This document shows positions 1 through 6,103 of a stretch of DNA of 9,893 nt, one piece after another. The stretch comes from an uncultured Lachnospiraceae bacterium (GTDB lineage Bacteria > Bacillota > Clostridia > Lachnospirales > Lachnospiraceae), in assembly GCA_900544685.1 (NCBI GenBank), contig UQWA01000051.1, forward strand, positions 1 to 9,893, read 5' to 3'. Position 1 is the first letter of the stretch, and each line of letters begins with the position of its first letter. The notes under the pieces are model-generated. The model had not been told where the DNA came from. It made no database searches and saw only the letters and a list, made by a program, of their open reading frames with translations. A program made the translations under genes and the position numbers.

Positions 1-52
1 AGGCAACGGACTCTGACTCCGTCATTTCAAGGTTCGAATCCTTGTAGCCCAG
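1..52 (+). tRNA. tRNA-Gln (anticodon CUG), 5' end cut off by window
   Basis: The sequence holds the 3' two thirds of a tRNA. The anticodon stem ACGGA/TCCGT (6-10 and 18-22) encloses the 7-nt loop CTCTGAC, giving anticodon CTG at 13-15, which reads the glutamine codon CAG. The T arm CAAGG-TTCGAAT-CCTTG (28-44) is canonical. The acceptor 3' strand TAGCCCA (45-51) is followed by discriminator G52, as in bacterial glutamine tRNAs. CCA is not encoded and must be added after transcription. The acceptor 5' strand and most of the D arm lie before the window, so other tRNA genes may precede it. Confidence 0.93.
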
Positions 53-56
53 CTTG

Positions 57-89
57 AAAGCAGTGGTAAATCCGCTGCTTTTTGTTTTT
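57..89 (+). terminator. Intrinsic terminator of the tRNA unit
   Basis: A 10-bp stem, AAAGCAGTGG (57-66) against CCGCTGCTTT (72-81) with one G-U pair and a 5-nt loop, runs into a T-rich tail broken by one G (79-89). It begins five bases after the tRNA 3' end and should end the tRNA transcript before the coaBC promoter. Confidence 0.88.
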
Positions 90-103
90 ATTTCAGAAAT
101 AAG

Positions 104-132
104 TTGAATCTAAAGCTACAATGTTCTATAAT
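104..132 (+). promoter_or_regulatory. Sigma-A-type promoter of the coaBC operon
   Basis: TTGAAT (104-109) and a perfect TATAAT (127-132) are separated by 17 bp. Predicted transcription start is near 137-139, leaving a leader of about 35 nt before the coaBC start codon, too short for a riboswitch. A longer coaBC reading frame could begin at the TTG at 104, but that TTG is better explained as this -35 box. Confidence 0.8.
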
Positions 133-172
133 TGGCAAGGTACCTCGATTGGAAATGAAAGGAGAAATCAGA

Positions 173-1363
173 ATGCTCAAAGGAAAAACAGTTGTTTTGG
201 GAGTGACAGGAAGCATTGCTGCATACAAGCTTGCATCACTGGCAAGCATGCTTGTGAAGAAGCAGATTAATGTACACGTTATCATGACACAGAATGCAAC
301 CAATTTCATCAATCCGATTACTTTTGAGACACTGACAGGTCATAAGTGTCTGGTAGATACCTTTGACCGGAATTTTGAATTTCAGGTAGAGCATGTGTCA
401 CTGGCAAAACAGGCAGATGTGGTGATGATTGCACCGGCAAGTGCCAATGTAATTGGAAAACTGGCACATGGAATTGCGGATGATATGCTGACCACTACAC
501 TGCTGGCATGCAGATGTCCAAAGTTCCTTTCTCCGGCAATGAATACAGCCATGTATGAGAATCCAATAGTACAGGATAATTTAAAAATACTGAAAAAATA
601 TAGTTATAAAGTGATTACTCCAGCCAGTGGTTATCTGGCATGCGGGGATACCGGATCAGGGAAGATGCCAGAGCCTGAGATTCTGTTTCAGTATATAGAA
701 CGTGAACTGGCAGGCCCGAAGGATCTGACAGGAAAAAAGGTTCTGGTCACTGCGGGACCGACGCAGGAGAACATCGATCCGGTACGTTATATCACGAACC
801 ACTCATCTGGAAAGATGGGATATGCAGTGGCAAAAGCAGCTATGCTGCGAGGCGCTGAGGTTACTCTGGTTAGCGGACAGACAGCTCTGACACCGCCGAT
901 GTTTGTAGATTATGTGCAGATTACCACAGCAGAAGAAATGTACCAGGCAGTCACCAGCAGAAGTGATGAGCAGGACATTATTATCAAAGCGGCTGCGGTA
1001 GCAGACTACAGACCAAAGACAGTTTATGAGAATAAAGTAAAAAAACAGGATGGACAGATGTCAATCGAGCTGGAGAGAACCAGAGATATTCTGGCCTATC
1101 TTGGAGAACATAAAAGGGAAAATCAGTTTTTATGTGGATTTTCCATGGAAACGGAGAATATGATAGGTAATTCCAGAGCCAAATTACAGAAAAAGAACCT
1201 GGATATGGTTGCCGCCAACAACGTAAAAGTAGAAGGCGCAGGTTTCCAGGGGGATACGAATGTAATGACTCTGATTACACAGGATCAGGAAATTGCCCTT
1301 CCATTAATGAGTAAGGAGGAGGTAGCCGATAAGATCCTGGATACCATCAGGAGTGCGATGTAA
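173..1363 (+). CDS. coaBC: Bifunctional phosphopantothenoylcysteine decarboxylase / phosphopantothenate-cysteine ligase
   Basis: This cytoplasmic two-domain enzyme carries out two consecutive CoA steps: ligation of cysteine to 4'-phosphopantothenate (CoaB, nucleotide dependent) and FMN-dependent decarboxylation to 4'-phosphopantetheine (CoaC). The 396-aa length matches the family. The CoaC domain (about 1-180) has the FMN-binding GSIAAYK (13-19), the catalytic-type His74 in VEHVSLA, the PAMNTAMY motif (121-128) and the substrate flap with Cys157 in GYLACGDTGSGKMPEP. The CoaB domain (about 187-396) shows VTAGPTQENIDPVRYI, NHSSGKMG, AAAVADYRPK and the lysine-rich KVKK (288-291). ATG173 is chosen because AAAGGAG (158-164) lies 8 nt upstream; an in-frame upstream extension to 104 would start inside the promoter. 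It is the first gene of the CoA operon. All key residues are present. Confidence 0.97.
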   Translation: MLKGKTVVLGVTGSIAAYKLASLASMLVKKQINVHVIMTQNATNFINPITFETLTGHKCLVDTFDRNFEFQVEHVSLAKQADVVMIAPASANVIGKLAHGIADDMLTTTLLACRCPKFLSPAMNTAMYENPIVQDNLKILKKYSYKVITPASGYLACGDTGSGKMPEPEILFQYIERELAGPKDLTGKKVLVTAGPTQENIDPVRYITNHSSGKMGYAVAKAAMLRGAEVTLVSGQTALTPPMFVDYVQITTAEEMYQAVTSRSDEQDIIIKAAAVADYRPKTVYENKVKKQDGQMSIELERTRDILAYLGEHKRENQFLCGFSMETENMIGNSRAKLQKKNLDMVAANNVKVEGAGFQGDTNVMTLITQDQEIALPLMSKEEVADKILDTIRSAM

Positions 1364-1465
1364 TCCACCTCTGACGTAACCCGTTAACAGGATTTGGGAC
1401 AGAAATGAACTGTCCGTCCATCACCGTATTGTATCCCGGAGGGGAACAGTAACAAGGAGGAAATT
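1364..1465 (+). other. Intergenic leader between coaBC and the S-component gene, with a small hairpin
   Basis: This 102-nt gap is the longest inside the operon. It contains a 6-bp stem, GGACAG (1397-1402) with CTGTCC (1410-1415), and a 7-nt loop. No T tract follows, so it does not look like a terminator. No promoter with a plausible -35/-10 pair was found. It may be a processing or mRNA stability element, or merely untranslated spacer. No known riboswitch consensus was recognised. Confidence 0.4.
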
Positions 1466-2065
1466 ATGAGAAACACAAAAACAAGTAACATGACAATTAT
1501 GGCGCTTATGACAGCGGTACTGCTGATCTTTGCCTGCACACCAATTGGAACAATCCCGATCGGTCCGTTATCTATTTCTCTGAATATGATACCGGTAGCG
1601 ATCTGTGCCATAGCCATGGGACCGGCAGGAGGAGCTACGGCAGGAGCAATCTTCGGATTATTAAGTTTTCTGCAGTGCTTCGGAATCGGTATCCCAAGTG
1701 GAATGGGAATTATCTTAGTAGGAATTAATCCGGTTCTGGCATTTATTCAGAGATTTGTGCCAAGGCTCTTAGACGGATTACTGCTCGGATATATTTTCAG
1801 AGCAGTCAGCAAGAAAAACGTTTATGCAGGCTGTGCGATTACCGGATTTTTCTCAGCGTTTTTAAATACTGTATTTTTTATGGGAGCGCTTGTACTGTTA
1901 TTTGGTAACACCGAATATGTACAGGGACTGATCGCCGGAAGAAATGTAATCGTCTTCATCTGCGCATTTGTAGGAGTGAATGCAGTAGTAGAGATGGTTG
2001 TAGCAACACTGATCACCGGAGCGGTAGGAAGTGCATTATTCCGAGCAAAAGTGTTAAGCAGATAA
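1466..2065 (+). CDS. ECF transporter substrate-binding (S) component, probably for pantothenate
   Basis: A 199-aa, very hydrophobic protein with about five to six membrane segments. It has the size and layout of energy-coupling factor S components, which bind a vitamin in the membrane and dock on a shared EcfT/EcfA module. The first segment carries an ALMTA (13-17) AxxxA motif, the type of small-residue face that contacts EcfT in this family. A GPLSISLNMIPV loop and a glycine-rich GPAGGATAGAIFG segment follow. ATG1466 has a strong AAGGAGG (1454-1460) just upstream. Placement between coaBC and coaX strongly suggests pantothenate (PanT-like) as substrate, but that is inference from context; the sequence alone only supports an ECF S component. 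Riboflavin or another vitamin is possible. No EcfA or EcfT gene lies in the window, so a shared module elsewhere is expected. Confidence 0.82.
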   Translation: MRNTKTSNMTIMALMTAVLLIFACTPIGTIPIGPLSISLNMIPVAICAIAMGPAGGATAGAIFGLLSFLQCFGIGIPSGMGIILVGINPVLAFIQRFVPRLLDGLLLGYIFRAVSKKNVYAGCAITGFFSAFLNTVFFMGALVLLFGNTEYVQGLIAGRNVIVFICAFVGVNAVVEMVVATLITGAVGSALFRAKVLSR

Positions 2066-2078
2066 AAGGAGAACATCA

Positions 2079-2846
2079 ATGATTCTGACCATAGATATCG
2101 GAAATACCAACATCGTGGTTGGTGGTATCGACAAAGATAAAACATATTTTATAGAAAGACTTTCCACCGTGCGTACCAAGACGGAACTGGAATATGCCAT
2201 AGATATCAAGCTTCTTCTGGACATCTACAAGATCCGTCCGGATCAGATAGAAGGAGGTATTATCTCTTCTGTAGTACCGCAGATTACGAATATTGTGCGA
2301 ATTGCCGCAGAAAAGATCCTGAAAAAAGAAGTAATTGTATTGGCGGCAGGCGTGAAGACCGGACTTAATATTAAGATTGATAATCCGGCTCAGCTCGGTG
2401 CCGATCTTGTAGCCAATGCAGTGGCAGGAGTCAAATATTATCCGGTGCCTCAGATCATCATCGATATGGGAACAGCAACCACCCTGTCTGTAGTAGATGA
2501 TAAAAAGCAATACATAGGCGGCATGATCCTGCCGGGACCGCGCATTTCTCTGGATGCTTTGACATCCCGCGCATCTCAGCTCAGTGGCATCAGCCTGGAA
2601 GCCCCGAAGCACATCATCGGCAAGAACACGATTGAGTGTATGAAGAGCGGTATTGTATACAGCAATGCAGCGGCTATGGACGGAATGATTGAACGAATCG
2701 AAGAAGAGATGGGAAGTAAGGCAACTGTGATCGCTACAGGTGGCCTGGCAAAGAGCATCGTACAGCACTGCAAACGGGAAATCATCCTGGATGAAGAACT
2801 GATGCTGAAAGGACTCTATATCATTTACGAAAAGAATAAGCAGTAA
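2079..2846 (+). CDS. coaX: Type III pantothenate kinase
   Basis: Catalyses ATP-dependent phosphorylation of pantothenate, the first step of CoA synthesis, in the cytoplasm. The 255-aa length is normal. It belongs to the ASKHA fold: phosphate-1 motif DIGNTN (6-11), GADLVANA (107-114) with the catalytic-type Asp109, phosphate-2 motif DMGTATT (129-135), GGMILPG, and an adenosine-side IATGGLA motif near the C-terminus. The start has AAAGGAG (2065-2071) with 7-nt spacing, and lies 13 nt after the preceding stop, so translational coupling is likely. Type III kinases are known as a class to be insensitive to CoA feedback. It is the last gene of the operon, and a strong terminator follows. The combination suggests import, trapping by phosphorylation, then CoaBC. 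Confidence 0.96.
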   Translation: MILTIDIGNTNIVVGGIDKDKTYFIERLSTVRTKTELEYAIDIKLLLDIYKIRPDQIEGGIISSVVPQITNIVRIAAEKILKKEVIVLAAGVKTGLNIKIDNPAQLGADLVANAVAGVKYYPVPQIIIDMGTATTLSVVDDKKQYIGGMILPGPRISLDALTSRASQLSGISLEAPKHIIGKNTIECMKSGIVYSNAAAMDGMIERIEEEMGSKATVIATGGLAKSIVQHCKREIILDEELMLKGLYIIYEKNKQ

Positions 2847-2865
2847 GTAAATTCAATAAAAACAA

Positions 2866-2919
2866 AGAAAAGACTGTACATTTTTACATGAGATCATGTA
2901 AAAAGTACAGCCTTTTTTT
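2866..2919 (+). terminator. Long hairpin terminator after coaX, possibly bidirectional
   Basis: CTGTAC (2874-2879) and TTTTTACATG (2881-2890) pair with CATGTAAAAA (2895-2904) and GTACAG (2905-2910). This gives a 16-bp stem with a single bulged A and a 4-nt AGAT loop, followed by seven Ts (2913-2919). An A-rich run (2866-2871) on the other side would act as a T tract on the minus strand. No minus-strand gene is seen nearby that would need it. Confidence 0.92.
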
Positions 2920-2977
2920 GCGTCTGTCAATGATTCTGAATCAGACCTTTCAAGTTTTTTGGAGAAATAATATTTTA

Positions 2978-3007
2978 TTGACAAAATCAAGAATAATAGA
3001 GTATAAG
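2978..3007 (+). promoter_or_regulatory. Candidate promoter for the secreted-protein gene
   Basis: A perfect TTGACA (2978-2983) and TATAAG (3002-3007) are 18 bp apart. Predicted start is near 3014, leaving a leader of about 138 nt before the start codon at 3152. The 2921-3151 gap holds no convincing gene. An additional A/T-rich TATACTATAAATAT stretch near 3111-3124 could be a second -10 region, but it lacks a recognisable -35. Confidence 0.62.
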
Positions 3008-3020
3008 TATCAATTGATAC
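3007..3020 (+). promoter_or_regulatory. Perfect 14-bp palindrome over the predicted start site, putative operator
   Basis: GTATCAATTGATAC is a perfect palindrome that begins at the last base of the -10 box and spans the predicted transcription start. This is the position where a dimeric repressor would block initiation. The cognate regulator is not identifiable from this window. A chance 14-bp palindrome in AT-rich DNA cannot be excluded. Confidence 0.5.
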
Positions 3021-3151
3021 CGAAATGGAGTGGCAATTTGGAAGAAACAAAAACCAGGCAAGTTACAGAAAATGGATTGATTGTATATAGAAAAACTGTC
3101 AGCAAAGTAATATACTATAAATATCTAAAAAGATCGAGGGAGGAACATAAA

Positions 3152-3745
3152 ATGAAGAGAAAATCCAGAATGTTATTACTGCTATTTACCATGATGCTTA
3201 TCTGTAGCATGCCGGTATCTGCCAATGCCATGAGTGCAACAAATAAAAAAGCGCATAAGGCGTTCACATCCCAGTTGAAGAAGGATAAGAAGCAGTTTTG
3301 CAGTTTTTCAAAATCAAAGCTGAAGTATGCTTATGCAGATATTGATGGGGACAAGGTTGATGAACTGATTACGGAACCTGGATATGGATATTGCAGCCAG
3401 ATTATCTATGATTACCAGAATGGAAAAGTAAAATCTGTAGCAGTTTGTTCACAGGGAACATTTACGACTTATTATCCAAAGCATAAAGCTATTTTTATTA
3501 AGAAGTCAGGTCATATGGGATATTTATCTGATTTCTATCTGAAGTTTAACGGAAAAAGCTACAAATGGGTAGCAACTGCAAGCTATGAGTATAAAACATA
3601 TGATTATTCTAAAAGACCATCGAAGACAACCTATGCGGTAAAAAGCAAGGCTGTCAGTAAAAAACAATATATTGCTTATACGAAGAAAGTGGTGAAGGGA
3701 GAAAAAGGCAAGTCCTTCAAATCCCTGAAGTGGAAAAAGTACTGA
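3152..3745 (+). CDS. Small secreted lysine-rich protein with a DxDGD acidic loop, unknown function
   Basis: I do not recognise a characterised family. The 197-aa product starts with a typical signal peptide: basic MKRKSR, a hydrophobic core to about residue 23, and an A-x-A type site (after Ala24 or Ala26). No lipobox is present, so it should be released or wall-associated rather than lipid-anchored. The mature part is strongly basic (many Lys, also Tyr-rich) with three cysteines. DIDGDKVDEL (63-72) resembles the calcium-binding loops of FG-GAP/VCBS or dockerin-like repeats; such single loops are common in clostridial exported proteins of unknown role. ATG3152 has GGGAGGA (3138-3144) upstream, and the signal peptide then sits at the N-terminus. 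The frame stays open to 2888, but that start lies inside the coaX terminator. The gene stands alone between terminator-like hairpins. Confidence 0.85.
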   Translation: MKRKSRMLLLLFTMMLICSMPVSANAMSATNKKAHKAFTSQLKKDKKQFCSFSKSKLKYAYADIDGDKVDELITEPGYGYCSQIIYDYQNGKVKSVAVCSQGTFTTYYPKHKAIFIKKSGHMGYLSDFYLKFNGKSYKWVATASYEYKTYDYSKRPSKTTYAVKSKAVSKKQYIAYTKKVVKGEKGKSFKSLKWKKY

Positions 3746-3749
3746 TAAC

Positions 3750-3778
3750 TTGAAATGCACAACACAAACCGATATAAT
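3750..3778 (+). promoter_or_regulatory. Candidate promoter of the polytopic membrane protein gene
   Basis: TTGAAA (3750-3755) and a perfect TATAAT (3773-3778) are 17 bp apart, starting five bases after the previous stop codon. Predicted start is near 3785, which places the following inverted repeat at the extreme 5' end of the mRNA. The leader would be about 66 nt. Confidence 0.68.
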
Positions 3779-3779
3779 G

Positions 3780-3815
3780 AATGCCAGGAGTTGAATTAAC
3801 TGCTCCTGGTATTTT
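3780..3815 (+). terminator. Hairpin: weak terminator of the secreted-protein gene and/or 5' stem-loop of the next mRNA
   Basis: AATGCCAGGAG (3780-3790) pairs with CTCCTGGTATT (3803-3813) over 11 bp with one G-U pair and a 12-nt loop. Only four Ts follow (3812-3815), so termination may be partial. Because it overlaps the predicted start of the promoter at 3750-3778, the core CCAGGAG/CTCCTGG could instead cap the downstream transcript. The two roles are not exclusive. Confidence 0.6.
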
Positions 3816-3850
3816 AAAATTATCCGCTATCGGACAAGATGGAGGAATAC

Positions 3851-5509
3851 ATGAACTGGATAAAAAAGAATAAAAAGAAGTTCTGGTTCGCACTGCTGAT
3901 CAATGGTGCATTATTGCTGTTGCTTTTACTGATTTTCCGTCCCAAGTATGAGACAAATGATGATATGGGAATCTTGTGTATGGTCAGTGGTGTGAAGCTG
4001 GGGGCAGATGCCCATCTGGTGTATATTAATTATGTGCTAGGGAAGCTTCTGGCATGGTGTTATCAGGCGGCAGGCAGTGTACCGTGGTATGCGATGGTTC
4101 AGTATGGTGCGCTGTTGATGGCATTTACTGCCATTACTTATGTATGTCTGAACAAGATCGAGAGTCGGAATGTGATCTGGATCCTGGCAGCGCTCCTGAC
4201 AGCATTTTCCTATGAAGCCTATATCAGAATACAGTATACGAAAACAGCTGGAATTCTGTCGGCAGCAGGTCTGTTCTTATTCTGTTATGCAGTGGTCAGT
4301 GAAGAAAAATATAAGCAGAGACTACTTGGCAGCATTTTACTGTGTGCTTTGGGATTCATGTATCGGAATGTACAGTTTTTTGCAGAGGCAGCTTTGATGT
4401 CTGTAGCAGGAATTCCGGTATTGTTTTCCTGTTCCCGTCAGTTAAAGAAAAAGAAAAATACCATTCTGGTGCAGGGACTGGCAGGATGTGCGATTCTGGC
4501 AGTGGTGCTTGGCGGCCTGTTCGCAGCAGATAAACTGGCATACCGCTTGGAAGTATGGCAGGATTATCTGGCATATAATACTGCCCGTACAGAACTGTAT
4601 GATTATGGTTTCCCGGACTACGAATCCTATAAAGAGACTTACAATGCATTACAAATTGATGAAAATGCATTCAAGTTCTATAAGCAGTGGAATCATGGAG
4701 ATCCGGAGAAAATGTCCACAGAAGTAATGGGGAGCATCGCTTCTGCAAAACCGGAGAAGGCAGTTAATAAAAAGCTGATTTCCGGGTATCTGCAGCTGTT
4801 TCCAGTGAAGTTTTTTACCATTGCGGTATTCCATATCTTTCTGATGGTATTTCTTTACAGTTTTCTGACCGGAACAGTCAGCGGTGAAGCGGTGCTGTCA
4901 CTGATAATTGAAGCAGTGATGGTGATGCTGTTGTATTTTTACCTGTATTATCAGGGCAGATATCTCTATAATAGAGTTGATGTGGGAATATGGCTGGCTG
5001 CTTCATTGGTAATAGTGTGGAATTATCGTCCAGGAAATGGAAAATATTCATGTGTCGGAGGAGCGGTATTGGCAACCTTGGCTCTTGCAGTCAGTGTGTC
5101 ACAGGGCAACTGGGTTTCACGCCTGCGACTGAATGCCAAAGAAGATTATTCCAAGATGAGGGCGTTCATTAAAGAACTCCACAGTGACCAGGAACATTTG
5201 TATCTGACAAAGATGGGAACGGTATCTTTTGCAAAGGCATATGACGTGTTTGATGTGATTCCAAAGGGAATGGCTGATAATCTGTATCCCCTTGGCGGAT
5301 GGACAGCTAATACACCAGTCTATACAGAATTACTGGAAAAATATGGTGTGACCAATCCGTTTCGGGATATGATTGGCAATGAGAAGGTTTATCTGGTGGA
5401 TAAAGAAATCGACAGGACCATGGAATATCTGCATACCTATTATGATGCGGATGCAGAAGCAGAAGAAGTGGCAGTAAACGGAAAAACAGGAATTTACCAA
5501 ATTAAATAA
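3851..5509 (+). CDS. Polytopic membrane protein with GT-C glycosyltransferase-like layout, unknown function
   Basis: A 552-aa integral membrane protein with roughly 10 to 12 hydrophobic segments: one at about 12-28, several between 53 and 230, and a second group between about 315 and 417. A short cytoplasmic KKNKKK start is followed by TM1 and then ETNDD (33-37). An acidic pair in the first external loop is a hallmark of GT-C fold lipid-linked sugar transferases, where it binds metal or acceptor. A large hydrophilic loop (about 230-310) with a tyrosine-rich YDYGFPDYESY stretch, and a soluble C-terminal region of about 130 aa, are probably extracytoplasmic. A role in cell-surface polysaccharide or protein glycosylation is inference; no substrate can be named. 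The start at 3851 is preferred because GGAGG (3841-3845) sits 5 nt upstream; the in-frame ATG at 3839 overlaps that site. It is monocistronic, with its own promoter and terminator. Confidence 0.8.
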   Translation: MNWIKKNKKKFWFALLINGALLLLLLLIFRPKYETNDDMGILCMVSGVKLGADAHLVYINYVLGKLLAWCYQAAGSVPWYAMVQYGALLMAFTAITYVCLNKIESRNVIWILAALLTAFSYEAYIRIQYTKTAGILSAAGLFLFCYAVVSEEKYKQRLLGSILLCALGFMYRNVQFFAEAALMSVAGIPVLFSCSRQLKKKKNTILVQGLAGCAILAVVLGGLFAADKLAYRLEVWQDYLAYNTARTELYDYGFPDYESYKETYNALQIDENAFKFYKQWNHGDPEKMSTEVMGSIASAKPEKAVNKKLISGYLQLFPVKFFTIAVFHIFLMVFLYSFLTGTVSGEAVLSLIIEAVMVMLLYFYLYYQGRYLYNRVDVGIWLAASLVIVWNYRPGNGKYSCVGGAVLATLALAVSVSQGNWVSRLRLNAKEDYSKMRAFIKELHSDQEHLYLTKMGTVSFAKAYDVFDVIPKGMADNLYPLGGWTANTPVYTELLEKYGVTNPFRDMIGNEKVYLVDKEIDRTMEYLHTYYDADAEAEEVAVNGKTGIYQIK

Positions 5510-5521
5510 CAGATATGACAG

Positions 5522-5556
5522 AACAGGGTATCTCAGAAATGGGATGCCCTGTTTTT
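5522..5556 (+). terminator. Strong intrinsic terminator
   Basis: A 13-bp stem, AACAGGGTATCTC (5522-5534) with GGGATGCCCTGTT (5541-5553) including two G-U pairs, has a 6-nt AGAAAT loop and runs into five Ts (5552-5556). It starts 12 nt after the stop of the membrane-protein gene and abuts the next promoter. Confidence 0.93.
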
Positions 5557-5558
5557 GA

Positions 5559-5587
5559 TTGACAGAAGTCAGATACAGTGCTATTAT
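5559..5587 (+). promoter_or_regulatory. Strong promoter of the marR-tauE operon
   Basis: TTGACA (5559-5564) and TATTAT (5582-5587) are separated by exactly 17 bp, immediately after the preceding terminator. Predicted start is near 5594. The -10 region and the first bases of the transcript overlap inverted repeats described separately, indicating repression at this promoter. Confidence 0.85.
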
Positions 5588-5617
5588 TTCAAAAAAGAAT
5601 AGTTCAATATTGAAATA
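5585..5617 (+). promoter_or_regulatory. Putative MarR-type operator: nested inverted repeats
   Basis: A perfect 12-bp palindrome, TTCAATATTGAA (5603-5614), lies about 10 to 20 bases into the predicted transcript. Its right arm also belongs to a wider inverted repeat, TATTTCAA (5585-5592) with TTGAAATA (5610-5617), whose left arm overlaps the -10 box. AT-rich palindromes with TTCAA/TTGAA arms of this size are typical MarR-family targets. Autoregulation by the gene just downstream is the likely use, inferred from position. Confidence 0.72.
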
Positions 5618-5632
5618 AAAAAGGAGGAAGGC

Positions 5633-6103
5633 ATGAATCAAATACTTTTTATGGTACATAATTCATTGGAATTATATGAAAGCCTGTGCCAGCCGGTTTG
5701 CAGGGAGTGGAATTTGCCACAGACTGCGCTGGACATTCTTTTGTTTCTGGCAAATAATTCAGAATATGATACGGCCAGGGATATCTGCCGGATTCGTGGA
5801 ATCAAGGCAAATCTGGTTTCTTTCCATGTAGAGAAGCTGGTGCAGGCAGGCTATCTGCAGCGAGAAGCAGTGCCGGGAGATCGACGCCGGGTGAAACTTC
5901 TACTGACAGAAAAGAGTATCAATGTGGTTGAGCAGGGAAGAGCAGTGCAACAAAGTTACCGAGAGATTTTGACGGCCCATATTGCACCATCCGACATGGA
6001 AGCGTTCGGACGATGCATGGACACGATGTGGCAGAATATAGAAGCTGCAAAACGTACTGGCACCAAAATAAAATTGACAGAAAAAGGAGATAAGAAAAGA
6101 TGA
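5633..6103 (+). CDS. MarR-family winged-helix transcriptional regulator
   Basis: A 156-aa cytoplasmic DNA-binding protein expected to act as a dimer. Helical ends flank a winged helix-turn-helix at about 30-95: a helix with TARDICRIRG, recognition helix IKANLVSFHVEKLVQAGYL, and a wing containing GDRRRVKLLLTE (82-93) with the conserved Asp-Arg pair that contacts DNA in this family. The N-terminal dimerisation helix has a CxxxC pair (Cys19, Cys23), and Cys52 lies in the HTH. MarR proteins such as OhrR sense oxidants through N-terminal cysteines, so thiol sensing is possible but unproven. ATG5633 has AAGGAGG (5621-5627) with 5-nt spacing. It shares ATGA with the permease gene, so it most likely represses its own operon through the palindromes upstream. 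The effector is unknown. Confidence 0.9.
   Translation: MNQILFMVHNSLELYESLCQPVCREWNLPQTALDILLFLANNSEYDTARDICRIRGIKANLVSFHVEKLVQAGYLQREAVPGDRRRVKLLLTEKSINVVEQGRAVQQSYREILTAHIAPSDMEAFGRCMDTMWQNIEAAKRTGTKIKLTEKGDKKR

Noticed and set aside
104..172. N-terminal extension of coaBC by 23 codons from a TTG
   Set aside because: The TTG is the -35 box of a TTGAAT-17-TATAAT promoter, and ATG173 has a proper ribosome site and gives the normal CoaBC N-terminus.
1364..1465. Riboswitch or attenuator upstream of the S-component gene
   Set aside because: Only one small hairpin without a T tract, no alternative pairing of note and no known riboswitch core seen.
2076..2768. Long minus-strand open frame opposite coaX
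   Set aside because: It lies entirely over a well-supported kinase gene, its product is low-complexity with many His/Cys/Arg residues and no motif, so it is a coding shadow.
2922..2946. Interrupted inverted repeat (GTCTG/CAGAC around TGATTC-T-GAATCA) after the coaX terminator
   Set aside because: The inner arms leave a 1-nt loop and so cannot fold as RNA, and the position relative to the promoter at 2978 is not diagnostic. It may be chance.
3025..3090. 21-codon small ORF in the leader of the secreted-protein gene
   Set aside because: No ribosome binding site in front of its ATG, and no recognisable peptide features.
2888..3151. 88-codon N-terminal extension of the secreted-protein frame
   Set aside because: It would start inside the coaX terminator with no ribosome site, and would bury the signal peptide in the interior.
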